Positions 28,891 to 37,578 of a DNA stretch of 64,000 bases are shown here, piece after piece (within the stretch, counting starts at the first letter, position 1; the number at the start of each line of letters is the position of its first letter). The position numbers were made by a program, and so were the translations under genes. Where the stretch lies: positions 372,001 to 436,000 of the forward strand of contig NZ_SELP01000001.1 in NCBI RefSeq assembly GCF_004145845.1, written 5' to 3'. Below the pieces are notes generated by a model, which was given only the letters and a program-made list of their open reading frames with translations, did not search any database and was not told the origin of the DNA. Origin of the DNA: Loktanella sp. IMCC34160 (lineage in GTDB: Bacteria > Pseudomonadota > Alphaproteobacteria > Rhodobacterales > Rhodobacteraceae).

Positions 28891-29988
28891 ATGGGTTTCA
28901 AGATGGGCATCGTGGGTCTGCCGAACGTCGGCAAGTCGACCCTTTTCAACGCGCTGACCAAGACCGCCGCGGCGCAGGCCGCGAACTTCCCCTTCTGCAC
29001 CATCGAACCGAACGTGGGCGAGGTCGCGGTGCCCGATCCGCGTCTGGACAAGCTGGCGGAAATCGCCGGGTCCAAGCAGATCATCCCGACCCGGATGACC
29101 TTTGTCGATATCGCGGGCCTGGTGAAAGGCGCGTCCAAGGGCGAGGGCCTCGGCAACCAGTTCCTTGCCAATATCCGCGAATGCGATGCCATCGCCCATG
29201 TGGTCCGCTGTTTCGAAGACGGCGACGTGACGCATGTCGAGGGCCGGGTTGATCCGGTCGACGACGCGCAGGTGATCGAGCTGGAACTGATGTTCGCCGA
29301 TCTTGAAAGCATCGAAAAGCGCCGCGCCAACCTCGTCCGCAAGCTGAAGGGCAACGACAAGGAGGCGCAGCAGCAGGACCGGCTGCTTGCCGCCGCGCAA
29401 GAGGCGTTGGAAAACGACCGGCCCGCCCGGTCGGTTCAGGTTGACGCCGAAGACGCCAAGGCGTGGAAGATGCTGCAACTGCTGACGCAGAAACCCATCC
29501 TCTATGTCTGCAACGTCGAGGAAGAGAACGCCGCTACCGGCAATGCCCACTCCAAGGCGGTCGCCGAAATGGCCGCGGCGCAGGGGGCAGGGGCTGTCGT
29601 CATCTCGGCCAAGATCGAGGAAGAGATCAGCCAGCTGGATGCGGAAGAGGCCGAGATGTTCCTTGGTGAGATGGGGCTGGATGAGGCCGGTCTGGATCGG
29701 TTGATCCGTGCGGGATACGAGCTGTTGCACCTTGAAACCTATTTCACCGTCGGCCCGAAAGAGGCCCGCGCCTGGACGATCCGCGCCGGCACGCTTGCGC
29801 CGCAGGCCGCCGGGGTGATCCACGGGGATTTCGAACGCGGGTTCATCCGGGCCGAAACCATTGCCTATGATGATTTCGTGGCTTTGGGCGGGGAACAGGG
29901 CGCCAAGGAAGCCGGCAAGATGCGGGCCGAAGGCAAGGGCTATACCGTCAAGGACGGCGACGTTCTGCACTTCCTGTTCAACACCTGA
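28891..29988 (+). CDS. ychF: Redox-regulated ATPase/GTPase YchF (OLA1 family)
   Basis: A 365-residue Obg-like ATPase. The P-loop GLPNVGKST near residue 8, [12 protein letters not shown], and [20 protein letters not shown] define the family. The C-terminal TGS domain includes the [14 protein letters not shown] segment. YchF binds ribosomes and prefers ATP. The start 28891 (MGFKMGIVG) is set by the conserved N-terminus and an AAAGGA site. A GC hairpin at 28834-28848 precedes it but lacks a T tract. Confidence 0.95.
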   Translation: MGFKMGIVGLPNVGKSTLFNALTKTAAAQAANFPFCTIEPNVGEVAVPDPRLDKLAEIAGSKQIIPTRMTFVDIAGLVKGASKGEGLGNQFLANIRECDAIAHVVRCFEDGDVTHVEGRVDPVDDAQVIELELMFADLESIEKRRANLVRKLKGNDKEAQQQDRLLAAAQEALENDRPARSVQVDAEDAKAWKMLQLLTQKPILYVCNVEEENAATGNAHSKAVAEMAAAQGAGAVVISAKIEEEISQLDAEEAEMFLGEMGLDEAGLDRLIRAGYELLHLETYFTVGPKEARAWTIRAGTLAPQAAGVIHGDFERGFIRAETIAYDDFVALGGEQGAKEAGKMRAEGKGYTVKDGDVLHFLFNT

Positions 29989-30054
29989 CCGGAAAGGCAT
30001 TTTCCCGCATTCGCCCTCTTGCCCCCCTGCACGTGTTTCATTAGACGGGTCAGC

Positions 30055-30144
30055 GGAGCTGTGGCCGAGTGGTCGAAGGCGCTCCCCTGCTAAGGGAGTA
30101 GGCCCGGAAGGGTCTCGTGGGTTCGAATCCCATCGGCTCCGCCA
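30055..30144 (+). tRNA. tRNA-Ser (anticodon GCU)
   Basis: A 90-nt class II tRNA including an encoded CCA. The 7-bp acceptor stem (GGAGCTG with CGGCTCC), D arm, anticodon stem CTCCC/GGGAG around GCT, a long variable arm and a TTCGAAT T loop are all visible. It reads serine codons AGU and AGC. No integrase or att duplication was seen next to it. Confidence 0.97.
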
Positions 30145-30309
30145 CCATTTCATCGGTATGTCTGTTTGACCCATCTCATTCGGGATGGGGCGTGAAGTGG
30201 TGCGGTCCGGCAGTCTGTGTCGGATGATTCAGGTTTGGTGACCTGCCTGTTTCCGCCCTGCCGGTGTCCCCTGGGCATTGTTTTGGGTCGATTAGGGTGA
30301 ATCTAGTTG

Positions 30310-30323
30310 CCAAAACGTTTCGG
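30310..30323. promoter_or_regulatory. LacI-type operator in front of the regulator gene
   Basis: CCAAAACGTTTCGG differs at one position from the perfect palindrome at 31487-31500. It lies between a possible -35 (TTGCCA, 30307-30312) and -10 (TGATAG, 30331-30336) of the regulator gene, which suggests autoregulation. Confidence 0.65.
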
Positions 30324-30369
30324 TTTGACATGATAGCGTCAACGGGAGGCGCGCTGGCGCGTTGGGAAT

Positions 30370-31392
30370 ATGACAACACTCAAGGATCTGAGCCGCCATC
30401 TGGGCCTGTCGGTGACGCAGGTTAGCCGGGCATTGAACGATCACGCCGACGTCAGTGAAAAGACCAAGGTTCGAGTGCGGGATGCCGCCAAGTCCTTGAA
30501 TTACGAAGCAAATGTTCTTGCAAGGCGGCTTGTGACCGGGCGATCGGGTATCGTGGGGCTGGTTTATCCAACCATGCCCGACCCGTCGGACTCGTGGTAT
30601 TTCATGCAGTTCGTCGCCGGGCTGTCCAAGGAGTTTTCCCGCCTTGGCCGTCAGTTCATGTTGCACATGCCGGACGATGCGGGCGACCATCTGGACGTCT
30701 ATGACAGGTTGGTTCGGAGCCGGTCGATCGACGGGTTCATCATCATGACCCCGATGGTTGCGGACCCTCGGGTGAATTTCTTGCGGTCTCGAAGCGTGCC
30801 CTTCGTTCTGCATGGGCAGACCATGGACGAGCCCGACTATCCGTTCTTCGACATCGACAACATGGCTGTCGGATACGATCTGACGGCTTATCTCGCGGAC
30901 CGCGGGCACCGGGAAATCGCGATTATCAATGGCAATCCGGGTGCATCTTTCGTCGAGCGGCGGTTTGACGGCTACCGGCAGGCCCTGCGTGAAAGGGGGT
31001 TGCCCAATCGCGCCCAGTTCGAGGCGGCAGGCATGATGACCGCAGACCTTGGTTTGCTGGAAACAGTGCGCATGTTCCAATCGGACGGACCAAAGCCTAC
31101 GGGGATCATCGCCAGTAACCTGCGGATTGCAAAGGGAATTATCTCGGCTCTCAACGCGATGGGGCTTCGTGTGCCGCAAGACGTTTCCGTTGTGGCGCAT
31201 GATGACAAGCTACCAGACGTGAGTGCCGAAAGTCTTGGCTCGGGGCTGACAACAACCGAGGCACCCTTGGGGGATAGTTGGGAACCTCTGGCCCGGTTTC
31301 TGAACGCTACACTGGACGGTGCGCCCCTGTCCGAGGTGCAGGAAGTGGGGCCTCATTCGCTGGTCGAACGGGGGTCGGTCGCGGTGCGTTAG
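30370..31392 (+). CDS. LacI family transcriptional regulator of the adjacent sugar ABC operon
   Basis: A 340-residue LacI-family repressor. The N-terminal HTH (TLKDLSRHLGLSVTQVSRALN) and hinge helix (LARRLVTGRSGIVGLVYP) are complete, followed by a periplasmic-binding-protein-like sugar domain (FVERRFDGYRQALRERGL, GIIASNLRIAKGII). It probably binds the two CGAAACGTTTCG-like sites at 30310-30323 and 31487-31500 and is released by a sugar, likely the substrate of the ThuEFGK-like importer. It resembles regulators of the AglR/ThuR group. Confidence 0.88.
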   Translation: MTTLKDLSRHLGLSVTQVSRALNDHADVSEKTKVRVRDAAKSLNYEANVLARRLVTGRSGIVGLVYPTMPDPSDSWYFMQFVAGLSKEFSRLGRQFMLHMPDDAGDHLDVYDRLVRSRSIDGFIIMTPMVADPRVNFLRSRSVPFVLHGQTMDEPDYPFFDIDNMAVGYDLTAYLADRGHREIAIINGNPGASFVERRFDGYRQALRERGLPNRAQFEAAGMMTADLGLLETVRMFQSDGPKPTGIIASNLRIAKGIISALNAMGLRVPQDVSVVAHDDKLPDVSAESLGSGLTTTEAPLGDSWEPLARFLNATLDGAPLSEVQEVGPHSLVERGSVAVR

Positions 31393-31454
31393 CCCGTACC
31401 GGGCGGTGAAAAAGGCCGCCGGGGACGGTGATGGTGGATGCTGAAGGAATCATA

Positions 31455-31500
31455 TTGACGGATCGCAACTGTTGGCGCTAACGTTGCCGAAACGTTTCGG
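31455..31500 (+). promoter_or_regulatory. Promoter and operator of the sugar ABC operon
   Basis: TTGACG (31455-31460), 18-bp spacer and TAACGT (31479-31484) form a plausible promoter. Immediately downstream, CCGAAACGTTTCGG (31487-31500) is a perfect 14-bp palindrome of the LacI-family type. A repressor there would block initiation. Confidence 0.65.
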
Positions 31501-31568
31501 TAAATAGCCGGGCCGTTTTGGATCAGTCCCAGTTAGGGGGCTGGGCCAGTACAACTGGGAGGAACCAA

Positions 31569-32846
31569 ATGACGATCTCTTTGAAATCCGCTCTGCTGCG
31601 GACGTCGGCGGTAGTTTCGGCTGCTGCTTTTGCTGCGACCACCGTCGCCGCTGACGAAATCACCTATGTTTCCGGCGCCACCGGTGCCGCAATCGAAAAC
31701 TTCGCCGCGCTCGTCGCGCCGTGGGAAGAGGCGACCGGCCACACCGTGACCATCGTTCCGATGCCGTCCTCGACCACCGACCAATTCGGTCAGTACCGCC
31801 TGTGGCTTGCCGCCGGTAACGGTGACATCGACATGTACCAGACCGACGTGATCTGGGCGCCGCAGCTGGCTGACCACTTCGTGGACATGTCCGAAGTTGC
31901 CGGCGAACTGATGACCACGCACTTCCCGTCGATCGTTGAATCGCAGACCGTGGACGGCCGTCTGGTCGCCCTGCCGATCTTCACCGACGCCCCGGCGCTC
32001 TACTACCGCACCGACCTCCTGGAAAAGCACGGCTATGACGCCCCGCCGTCGACCTGGGAAGAGCTGACCGAGATGGCTCAGGCCATTCAGGACGCAGAGC
32101 GTGCCGAAGGCAACAATGACCTCTGGGGTTTCGTCTGGCAGGGTAACTCCTACGAAGGCCTGACCTGTGACGCGCTGGAATGGGTGAAGTCCTCCGGCGG
32201 TGGCCAGATCATCGAGCCCGATGGGACCATCTCGATCAACAACCCCAACGCCATCGCGGCGCTGGAACTGGCCGCCACCTGGCCGGGCACCATCTCTCCC
32301 GAAGGCGTTCTGGCCTATCAGGAAGAAGAAGCTCGCGGCGTCTGGCAGACCGGCAACGCCGTGTTCATGCGCAACTGGCCCTATGCCTACGGCCTCGGCA
32401 ATGGCGACGACTCGGCTGTCAAAGGCCTGTTCGCCGTGACCACCCTGCCCACCGGTCAGGGCCACGACACCTCGGCCGCCACCCTTGGCGGCTGGAACGT
32501 CGCCGTGTCCAAGTACTCGGATAGCCAGGAAGCCGCGATTTCGCTGGCCATGTACCTCGCTGGCCCCGAGGCCCAGAAGCAGCGCGCGATCAATGAATCG
32601 AACCTGCCGACGATCATGTCGCTCTATGACGATGCCGATATCGCCGCCGCGCAGCCGATCATCCCGCAGTGGAAAGACGTCTTCCTGCAGGCCGTGCCGC
32701 GTCCGTCGGCTCCGACCCGCCAGGACTATAACGAAGTCTCGACCCTGTTCTTCACCGCTGTTCACTCTGTGATCTCGGGCGAAGAGTCGGCTGCCGACGC
32801 GCTGGCCGATCTGGAAGTCGATCTCGAAGATCTTCTGGATAAGTAA
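31569..32846 (+). CDS. Sugar ABC transporter substrate-binding protein (ThuE-like, trehalose/maltose type)
   Basis: A 425-residue periplasmic binding protein of the maltose-binding cluster. It has a Sec signal peptide with cleavage near VAA-D and the family segments WEEATGHTVTIVPMPSS and FTDAPALYYRTDLLEKHGY. The start at 31569 has GGGAGGAA just upstream. Protein sizes of the four transporter genes (425, 326, 276, 335) match Sinorhizobium ThuEFGK better than AglEFGK; no thuA/thuB or glucosidase gene is present here, so the sugar remains an inference. Confidence 0.85.
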   Translation: MTISLKSALLRTSAVVSAAAFAATTVAADEITYVSGATGAAIENFAALVAPWEEATGHTVTIVPMPSSTTDQFGQYRLWLAAGNGDIDMYQTDVIWAPQLADHFVDMSEVAGELMTTHFPSIVESQTVDGRLVALPIFTDAPALYYRTDLLEKHGYDAPPSTWEELTEMAQAIQDAERAEGNNDLWGFVWQGNSYEGLTCDALEWVKSSGGGQIIEPDGTISINNPNAIAALELAATWPGTISPEGVLAYQEEEARGVWQTGNAVFMRNWPYAYGLGNGDDSAVKGLFAVTTLPTGQGHDTSAATLGGWNVAVSKYSDSQEAAISLAMYLAGPEAQKQRAINESNLPTIMSLYDDADIAAAQPIIPQWKDVFLQAVPRPSAPTRQDYNEVSTLFFTAVHSVISGEESAADALADLEVDLEDLLDK

Positions 32847-32860
32847 GCCTAACCAGAAAC

Positions 32861-32887
32861 GGCATCGGGCGGGCAACGCCCGGTGCC
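32861..32887 (+). other. Intercistronic stem-loop between binding-protein and permease genes
   Basis: An 11-bp stem with one G-U pair (32861-32871 with 32877-32887, loop GGCAA) and no T tract. Such hairpins after binding-protein genes protect the upstream mRNA and raise binding protein above permease levels. Confidence 0.6.
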
Positions 32888-32929
32888 TACCGATCCCCTG
32901 ATGGGGAGGGCACTTTCCGGGAGGGGACA

Positions 32930-33910
32930 ATGTCGACATCAGATGTCAACACGGCACAACGTGGCCGTGGCCGGGAACTTAATCTGCAACAGCAACGGGT
33001 CCGCGCGGCCTATATGTTCCTGGTTCCAATGCTGATCATGCTTGCGCTTGTGGCCGCTTGGCCGCTGTTCCGCTCGATCAGCTTCTCATTCACAGATGCA
33101 TCCGCGAACACGATTTTCAACGGCCAGTCCGATTGGATCGGGTTCGACAACTACATCGAACGGCGGGTCCGGTCGAACGGCGAGGTCCGCTGGCGCGGCG
33201 TGCTGGTCGATGGCGACTGGTGGAACGCGGTCTGGAACACGGTCCGGTTCTCGATCGTGTCGGTGGCGCTTGAGACCTTCTTCGGCCTTATGGTCGCGCT
33301 GGTTCTCAACATGGAATTCAAGGGTCGCGGCCTTGTGCGCGCTGCAATCCTGATCCCCTGGGCGATCCCGACCGTCGTGTCGGCGCGGATGTGGGGCTGG
33401 ATGCTTAATGACCAGTTCGGGATCATCAACCACATGATGCTGAGCATCGGATTGATCAGCGAACCCATCGCGTGGACGGCTTCTGCCGATACGGCGATGA
33501 TTGCAGTGCTGATCGTGGACGTGTGGAAGACAACACCCTTCATGGCGCTTCTCATTCTTGCCGGGCTTCAGATGATCCCGCGCGACATGTACGAAGCGGC
33601 GCGACTGGACGGGATCAACGCCGTCAAGGTCTTCTTCAAGGTGACGCTGCCGCTGCTGCGGCCTGCGATCATGGTCGCGGTCATCTTCCGGGCGCTCGAT
33701 GCCCTGCGGATCTTCGACCTGATCTACCTGCTGACACCGCAGTCCGACGCGACCGTGACCATGTCGGTTCTCAGCTACCGCGAAATCCAGCAGTTCGGCG
33801 ACTACGGTGAAGGCTCTGCCATGTCGACCCTTCTGTTCGTCATCATCACGGTCTTCGTCCTCTTGTACATCAAGCTGGGCAAGGTTGACCTCGCCGGGGA
33901 GAAAAGCTGA
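32930..33910 (+). CDS. Sugar ABC transporter permease (ThuF-like)
   Basis: A 326-residue inner-membrane permease of the MalF type with six predicted transmembrane helices. The cytoplasmic EAA loop reads EAARLDGINAVKVFFKVTLP. An extended periplasmic segment (about residues 60-105) is characteristic of MalF-type subunits. A GGGAGGGGAC ribosome-binding site precedes ATG 32930. Its stop overlaps the start of the next permease. Confidence 0.9.
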   Translation: MSTSDVNTAQRGRGRELNLQQQRVRAAYMFLVPMLIMLALVAAWPLFRSISFSFTDASANTIFNGQSDWIGFDNYIERRVRSNGEVRWRGVLVDGDWWNAVWNTVRFSIVSVALETFFGLMVALVLNMEFKGRGLVRAAILIPWAIPTVVSARMWGWMLNDQFGIINHMMLSIGLISEPIAWTASADTAMIAVLIVDVWKTTPFMALLILAGLQMIPRDMYEAARLDGINAVKVFFKVTLPLLRPAIMVAVIFRALDALRIFDLIYLLTPQSDATVTMSVLSYREIQQFGDYGEGSAMSTLLFVIITVFVLLYIKLGKVDLAGEKS

Positions 33911-34740
33911 TGGAACGTACCCTTCTGCAAAACATCCTGTTCTACTTCGGCGTTGTCGTCATCGTCGTGATCGCGGTCTTCCCGTTCTACTACGCGGTGA
34001 TGACCAGCTTTGAGACGGGGACGGCGATCTTCAAGCCGAACTTCCTGCCGGAGTCCTTCGATCTTGCCAACTATGAATCCGTCCTGAACCAGCGCAGCTT
34101 TGTTCGGTCCGTGTTCAACTCGGTCCTGATCGCTTCGACCACGGTGTTCTTCGCTCTCCTGCTGGCGGTGACCGCATCCTATGCCTTGGCGCGGGTGCGG
34201 TTCCGGGGGCGGGGCCTGTTGCTCATGACGATCCTTGGGGTGTCGATGTTCCCGCAAATTGCGGTTCTGTCGGGGCTCTACGAACTGGTCAACCTGCTGG
34301 GCCTGTATAACAGCCCCTATGCGCTGGTCCTGTCCTACACGATCTTCACTTTGCCGTTCACCGTCTGGGTTCTGACCACCTTCATGCGGGAACTGCCGGT
34401 CGAGATCGAAGAGGCGGCCATCGTCGATGGCGCGACCCCCTGGATCATCATCACCAAGGTGTTCCTGCCGCTTCTGTGGCCGGCCCTTGTCACCACCGGG
34501 CTTCTGGCCTTCATCGGAGCGTGGAACGAATTCCTCTTCGCGCTCACCTTCACCATCTCGGAAACCCAGCGCACTGTGCCCGTGGCCATCGCGCTTCTGT
34601 CCGGGGCGTCGGTGCAGGAAATCCCATGGGGCCCGATCATGGCGGCCAGTGTCATCGTGACCGTGCCGCTGATCATTCTGGTGCTCATCTTCCAACGCAA
34701 GATCGTCGCGGGCCTGACCGCAGGCGGCGTCAAAGGCTGA
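33910..34740 (+). CDS. Sugar ABC transporter permease (ThuG-like)
   Basis: A 276-residue MalG-type permease with six predicted helices and the EAA loop [24 protein letters not shown] 33910 overlaps the previous TGA by one base, implying coupled translation and 1:1 assembly with the MalF-type partner. The periplasmic [19 protein letters not shown] segment is typical. Confidence 0.9.
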   Translation: MERTLLQNILFYFGVVVIVVIAVFPFYYAVMTSFETGTAIFKPNFLPESFDLANYESVLNQRSFVRSVFNSVLIASTTVFFALLLAVTASYALARVRFRGRGLLLMTILGVSMFPQIAVLSGLYELVNLLGLYNSPYALVLSYTIFTLPFTVWVLTTFMRELPVEIEEAAIVDGATPWIIITKVFLPLLWPALVTTGLLAFIGAWNEFLFALTFTISETQRTVPVAIALLSGASVQEIPWGPIMAASVIVTVPLIILVLIFQRKIVAGLTAGGVKG

Positions 34741-34753
34741 TCGGAGAGAAATT

Positions 34754-35761
34754 ATGGCAAACATCCAACTCAAGAACGTCCGAAAGTCCTATGGCGCGGT
34801 CGAAGTCATCAAGGGGATCGACCTTGATATCCGCAAGGGCGAATTCATGGTCTTCGTCGGCCCGTCGGGCTGTGGCAAGTCCACGCTGCTGCGGCTGATT
34901 TCCGGTCTGGAACAGATCACCAGCGGCGACCTGCTATTCGACGATGAAGTGGTCAACAACGTGATCCCGTCCAAGCGCGGCATCGCGATGGTGTTCCAAA
35001 GCTACGCGCTCTATCCGCATATGACCGTCTACGACAACATGGCCTTCGGGATGCAGCTGGCCAAGGCGTCGAAGGCGGAACAGGACGAACGCGTGCGCAA
35101 GGCCGCCGACCTTCTGCAGATCGACCACCTGCTGGATCGCCTGCCCAAGCAATTGTCCGGTGGCCAGCGTCAGCGTGTGGCCATTGGCCGGGCCATCGTC
35201 CGCGATCCGCGCGTGTTCCTGTTCGACGAACCGCTGTCGAACCTTGATGCGGCGCTGCGGGTCCAGACCCGTCTGGAGATCGCCAAGCTGCACCATGACA
35301 TGGAAGACGTGACGATGATCTACGTCACCCATGACCAGGTCGAGGCGATGACACTTGCCGACCGCATCTGCGTGCTGCGCGACGGACTGGTCGAACAGGT
35401 CGGCACCCCGGCAGAGCTGTATGACAGCCCGAACTCCACCTTCGTGGCGGGCTTCATCGGGTCGCCCAAGATGAACTTCCTGACTGGCGATTTCGCCAAG
35501 GCCTTCGATTGCAGCACGCTTGGCATCCGCTCCGAGCATCTGGAACTGGCTGAAGACGGGCAGGGCATCTGGACCGGCAAGATCGTTCACACCGAAGACC
35601 TTGGGTCCGATCACTTCCTCTTTGTCGATGTCGGTTCGGACGAACCGGTGATCGTGCGGCAGGCCGGCAAGAACACCGGCGTTCTGGGCCGCGAAGTGTC
35701 GCTGCGTCCGAAGGATGGCCACGTCCACCGCTTTGGCGAAGACGGGCGCCCGATTAAGTAA
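34754..35761 (+). CDS. Sugar ABC transporter ATP-binding protein (ThuK/UgpC-like)
   Basis: A 335-residue MalK-type ATPase. Walker [10 protein letters not shown] near residue 38, [14 protein letters not shown], Walker [14 protein letters not shown] and the H loop [11 protein letters not shown] are intact. Residues from about 235 form the C-terminal TOBE domain, slightly short for the family, so extra regulatory contacts may be absent. It powers the ThuEFG-like importer and ends just before a strong terminator. Confidence 0.92.
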   Translation: MANIQLKNVRKSYGAVEVIKGIDLDIRKGEFMVFVGPSGCGKSTLLRLISGLEQITSGDLLFDDEVVNNVIPSKRGIAMVFQSYALYPHMTVYDNMAFGMQLAKASKAEQDERVRKAADLLQIDHLLDRLPKQLSGGQRQRVAIGRAIVRDPRVFLFDEPLSNLDAALRVQTRLEIAKLHHDMEDVTMIYVTHDQVEAMTLADRICVLRDGLVEQVGTPAELYDSPNSTFVAGFIGSPKMNFLTGDFAKAFDCSTLGIRSEHLELAEDGQGIWTGKIVHTEDLGSDHFLFVDVGSDEPVIVRQAGKNTGVLGREVSLRPKDGHVHRFGEDGRPIK

Positions 35762-35780
35762 CGGGGCGACAAAGCAAATG

Positions 35781-35815
35781 AAAAGGGGCGCGGATCACTT
35801 CCGCGCCCCTTTTCA
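35781..35815. terminator. Bidirectional terminator between the sugar operon and gcrA
   Basis: A perfect 13-bp stem (35781-35793 with 35801-35813, loop 7), ending in AAAA on the left and TTTT on the right, so it can act on both the plus-strand ABC operon and the minus-strand gcrA. Confidence 0.9.
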
Positions 35816-35832
35816 ATTCTTGGTCCGGTGTC

Positions 35833-36432
35833 CTAGCGGCGGCGATCCCGGCGCGACGACATCGGCTGGAACGCCACGCCCACATGCGCCTCGCAATAGG
35901 GTTTGCCCTGCTGTGCGGGCAGGCCGCAGAACCAGAATTCTTCTGTCGCGGGGTCGCCGATGGGCCATTTGCAGGTCCGCTCGGTCAGTTCCATCAGCGA
36001 CAGTTTCTTGGCGGTCTTTTCCACCTCGTTCACCTTGGCAAGCGCCTCCGGGTCAATTTCATTGGTCGAAGGCTGCGGCGGCAGAGGCTGGCCCGCGGGA
36101 ATGATGGCACGGCGTGCGGCGCTCATCGGGATCGGCGCCGGATCGGTCTCTTCCTTCTCGGCGGCAGGCTTCGGGTCGGCCTTGGGCTTGGACGGCGCCT
36201 TTGGTTCCGCCTTGGCCTTGGTGGGGGCCGGCTTTTCCTTGGTCGCCGGCTTGGCCGCCGCGGCGCCGCCGGTGCCACCACCGCCGGACCGGTTCGACAG
36301 GCCCAGCCGGTGCACCTTGCCGATCACGGCATTGCGGGTCACACCGCCCAGTTCCTTTGCGATCTGGCTTGCGGACTGGCCTTCGCCCCACATCTTTTTC
36401 AACAGCTCGACGCGTTCGTCGGTCCAGGACAT
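35833..36432 (-). CDS. gcrA: GcrA cell-cycle regulator
   Basis: A 199-residue protein. Residues 1-47 (MSWTDERVELLKKMWGEGQS, then AVIGKVHRLGLSNR) are the GcrA DNA-binding domain. A low-complexity Ala/Lys/Pro linker (about 60-115) is followed by the conserved C-terminal sigma70-interacting part (CKWPIGDPATEEFWFCG, YCEAH). GcrA binds sigma70 and activates promoters carrying CcrM-methylated GANTC sites. It is convergent with the sugar operon. Confidence 0.95.
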   Translation of the reverse strand: MSWTDERVELLKKMWGEGQSASQIAKELGGVTRNAVIGKVHRLGLSNRSGGGGTGGAAAAKPATKEKPAPTKAKAEPKAPSKPKADPKPAAEKEETDPAPIPMSAARRAIIPAGQPLPPQPSTNEIDPEALAKVNEVEKTAKKLSLMELTERTCKWPIGDPATEEFWFCGLPAQQGKPYCEAHVGVAFQPMSSRRDRRR

Positions 36433-36565
36433 GTCGGTTCCTTTGGCTATCTGGGGCGGGGGGGCAGTCTGGGCCGGCCCGGCCTTGCATCTTGGGTCAG
36501 CCCCCTATTCTAAGCACAGTAGCGCGGGATACAAGCGGTCGAATCGATCAAGGGGCAGGTGTGGC

Positions 36566-37369
36566 ATGGAAGACAGGGCGGAAATGGGTGTGCGTCGGTT
36601 CGGCGCGGTCAACTGGCTGGGGCTTTATACCCTTGCCCGGCGTGAGGTGCTGCGGTTCATGAACGTCTGGTCCCAGACCATCATGGCACCGCTGATCACC
36701 GCCGGTCTGTTCCTGATGATCTTCACCATCGCCATCGGCCCGTCGCGGGGGGATGTCATGGGCATGCCCTTCATGCAGTTCCTTGCCCCCGGCATCCTGA
36801 CCATGACGGTGATCCAGAACGCATTCGCCAATTCCGCCTCGTCGCTGACATCGGCCAAGGTGCAGGGCAATATCGTCGATACGCTGATGCCGCCCCTGTC
36901 GCCCGCCGAACTGGTCGCGGGCTATATCGCGGGGGCGGTGGCGCGCGGGCTGATCGTGGCCGTGGTGATCGCGGCCGGGTCGGCGCTGTTCCTTGGGGTC
37001 GGGCTGGCGCATCCGCTGTGGGCGCTGACCTTTGTCGTGCTTGGGTCCGTCTTCATGGGCGGTCTGGGGCTGATCGCGGCGATCTTTGCCAACAAATATG
37101 ACCAGCTGGCCGCAATCACCAATTTCGTTGTCACGCCCCTGTCGTTCCTATCCGGCACGTTCTATTCGATCGACGCGCTACCGCCGGTCCTGCAAACCCT
37201 CAGCCATGTGAACCCGTTCTTCTACATCATCGACGGGGTGCGGTTCGGCATGATCGGGGTGTCCGACAGCCCGCCGGAACGGGGGCTGTGGATCGCCGCG
37301 CTGGCTTGCGGCGTGGTGCTGACCATCTGCTGGCGCTGGTTCCGAAGTGGGTACCGGCTCAAGCCATAA
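36566..37369 (+). CDS. ABC-2 type transporter permease
   Basis: A 267-residue inner-membrane protein with six predicted helices. GLYTLARREVLRFMNVWSQTIMAPL at the N-terminus and PLSFLSGTFYSIDALPPVLQ near residue 200 are typical of the YadH/DrrB-type ABC-2 permeases. Exported substrate unknown. The start is uncertain between 36566 and 36584. No ATPase gene is adjacent, which is unusual because the partner is normally the neighbouring gene. Confidence 0.85.
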   Translation: MEDRAEMGVRRFGAVNWLGLYTLARREVLRFMNVWSQTIMAPLITAGLFLMIFTIAIGPSRGDVMGMPFMQFLAPGILTMTVIQNAFANSASSLTSAKVQGNIVDTLMPPLSPAELVAGYIAGAVARGLIVAVVIAAGSALFLGVGLAHPLWALTFVVLGSVFMGGLGLIAAIFANKYDQLAAITNFVVTPLSFLSGTFYSIDALPPVLQTLSHVNPFFYIIDGVRFGMIGVSDSPPERGLWIAALACGVVLTICWRWFRSGYRLKP

Positions 37370-37431
37370 CGGGCAATATTACCCCAATTTTGCGCTTTTC
37401 AATCAGTGCGGGATGCCCTAAGGGTCGTCGC

Positions 37432-37476
37432 ATGACGATGCACGCGACCATTTCCACGACCCGACGCCGACGCTGA
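37432..37476 (+). CDS. Arginine leader peptide (MTMHATISTTRRRR)
   Basis: A 14-codon reading frame, starting ATG 37432 with AAGGG at an ideal 7-base spacing and ending CGA CGC CGA CGC TGA. It encodes four consecutive arginines next to the stop, in front of the acetylornithine aminotransferase and ornithine carbamoyltransferase genes, and the terminator hairpin begins inside its Arg codons. This is the layout of classical attenuator peptides (as for trp, his, leu), here with the amino acid matching the pathway. No protein function is expected. Confidence 0.7.
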   Translation: MTMHATISTTRRRR

Positions 37477-37496
37477 CACGCGCCGGGCGTCTTTTT
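37463..37496 (+). terminator. Attenuator terminator upstream of argD
   Basis: GACGCC (37463-37468) pairs with GGCGTC (37486-37491), with a possible inner 3-bp stem (37471-37473 with 37480-37482), followed by TTTTT. A competing 5-bp stem uses 37469-37473 with 37487-37491. A second GCGTC at 37497-37501 offers yet another pairing. Confidence 0.6.
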
Positions 37497-37578
37497 GCGT
37501 CCTCATGCCTTCCAAACGCGTTGACTTGCCCCGGTGCCTGCGGCACCACTCTGGCTTCATCTTTTCAGGGCTATTCCC

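Larger units (their letters stand above)
37420..37502 (+). promoter_or_regulatory. Candidate arginine attenuator of the argD-argF operon
   Basis: A Shine-Dalgarno (AAGGG, 37420-37424), a 14-codon leader ending in four Arg codons (37432-37476), and a hairpin with five T (37492-37496) follow in order. Region 1 (GGGTCGT, 37422-37428) is exactly complementary to region 2 (ACGACCC, 37456-37462). The Arg codons themselves (GACGCC 37463-37468, and GACGC 37469-37473) pair with GGCGTC (37486-37491) to make the terminator. A ribosome stalled on Arg codons would mask the 5' arm and allow read-through. Confidence 0.7.

Noticed and set aside
30055-30369. tRNA-Ser as an integration site
   Set aside because: No repeat of the tRNA 3' end, integrase or change in composition was seen downstream.
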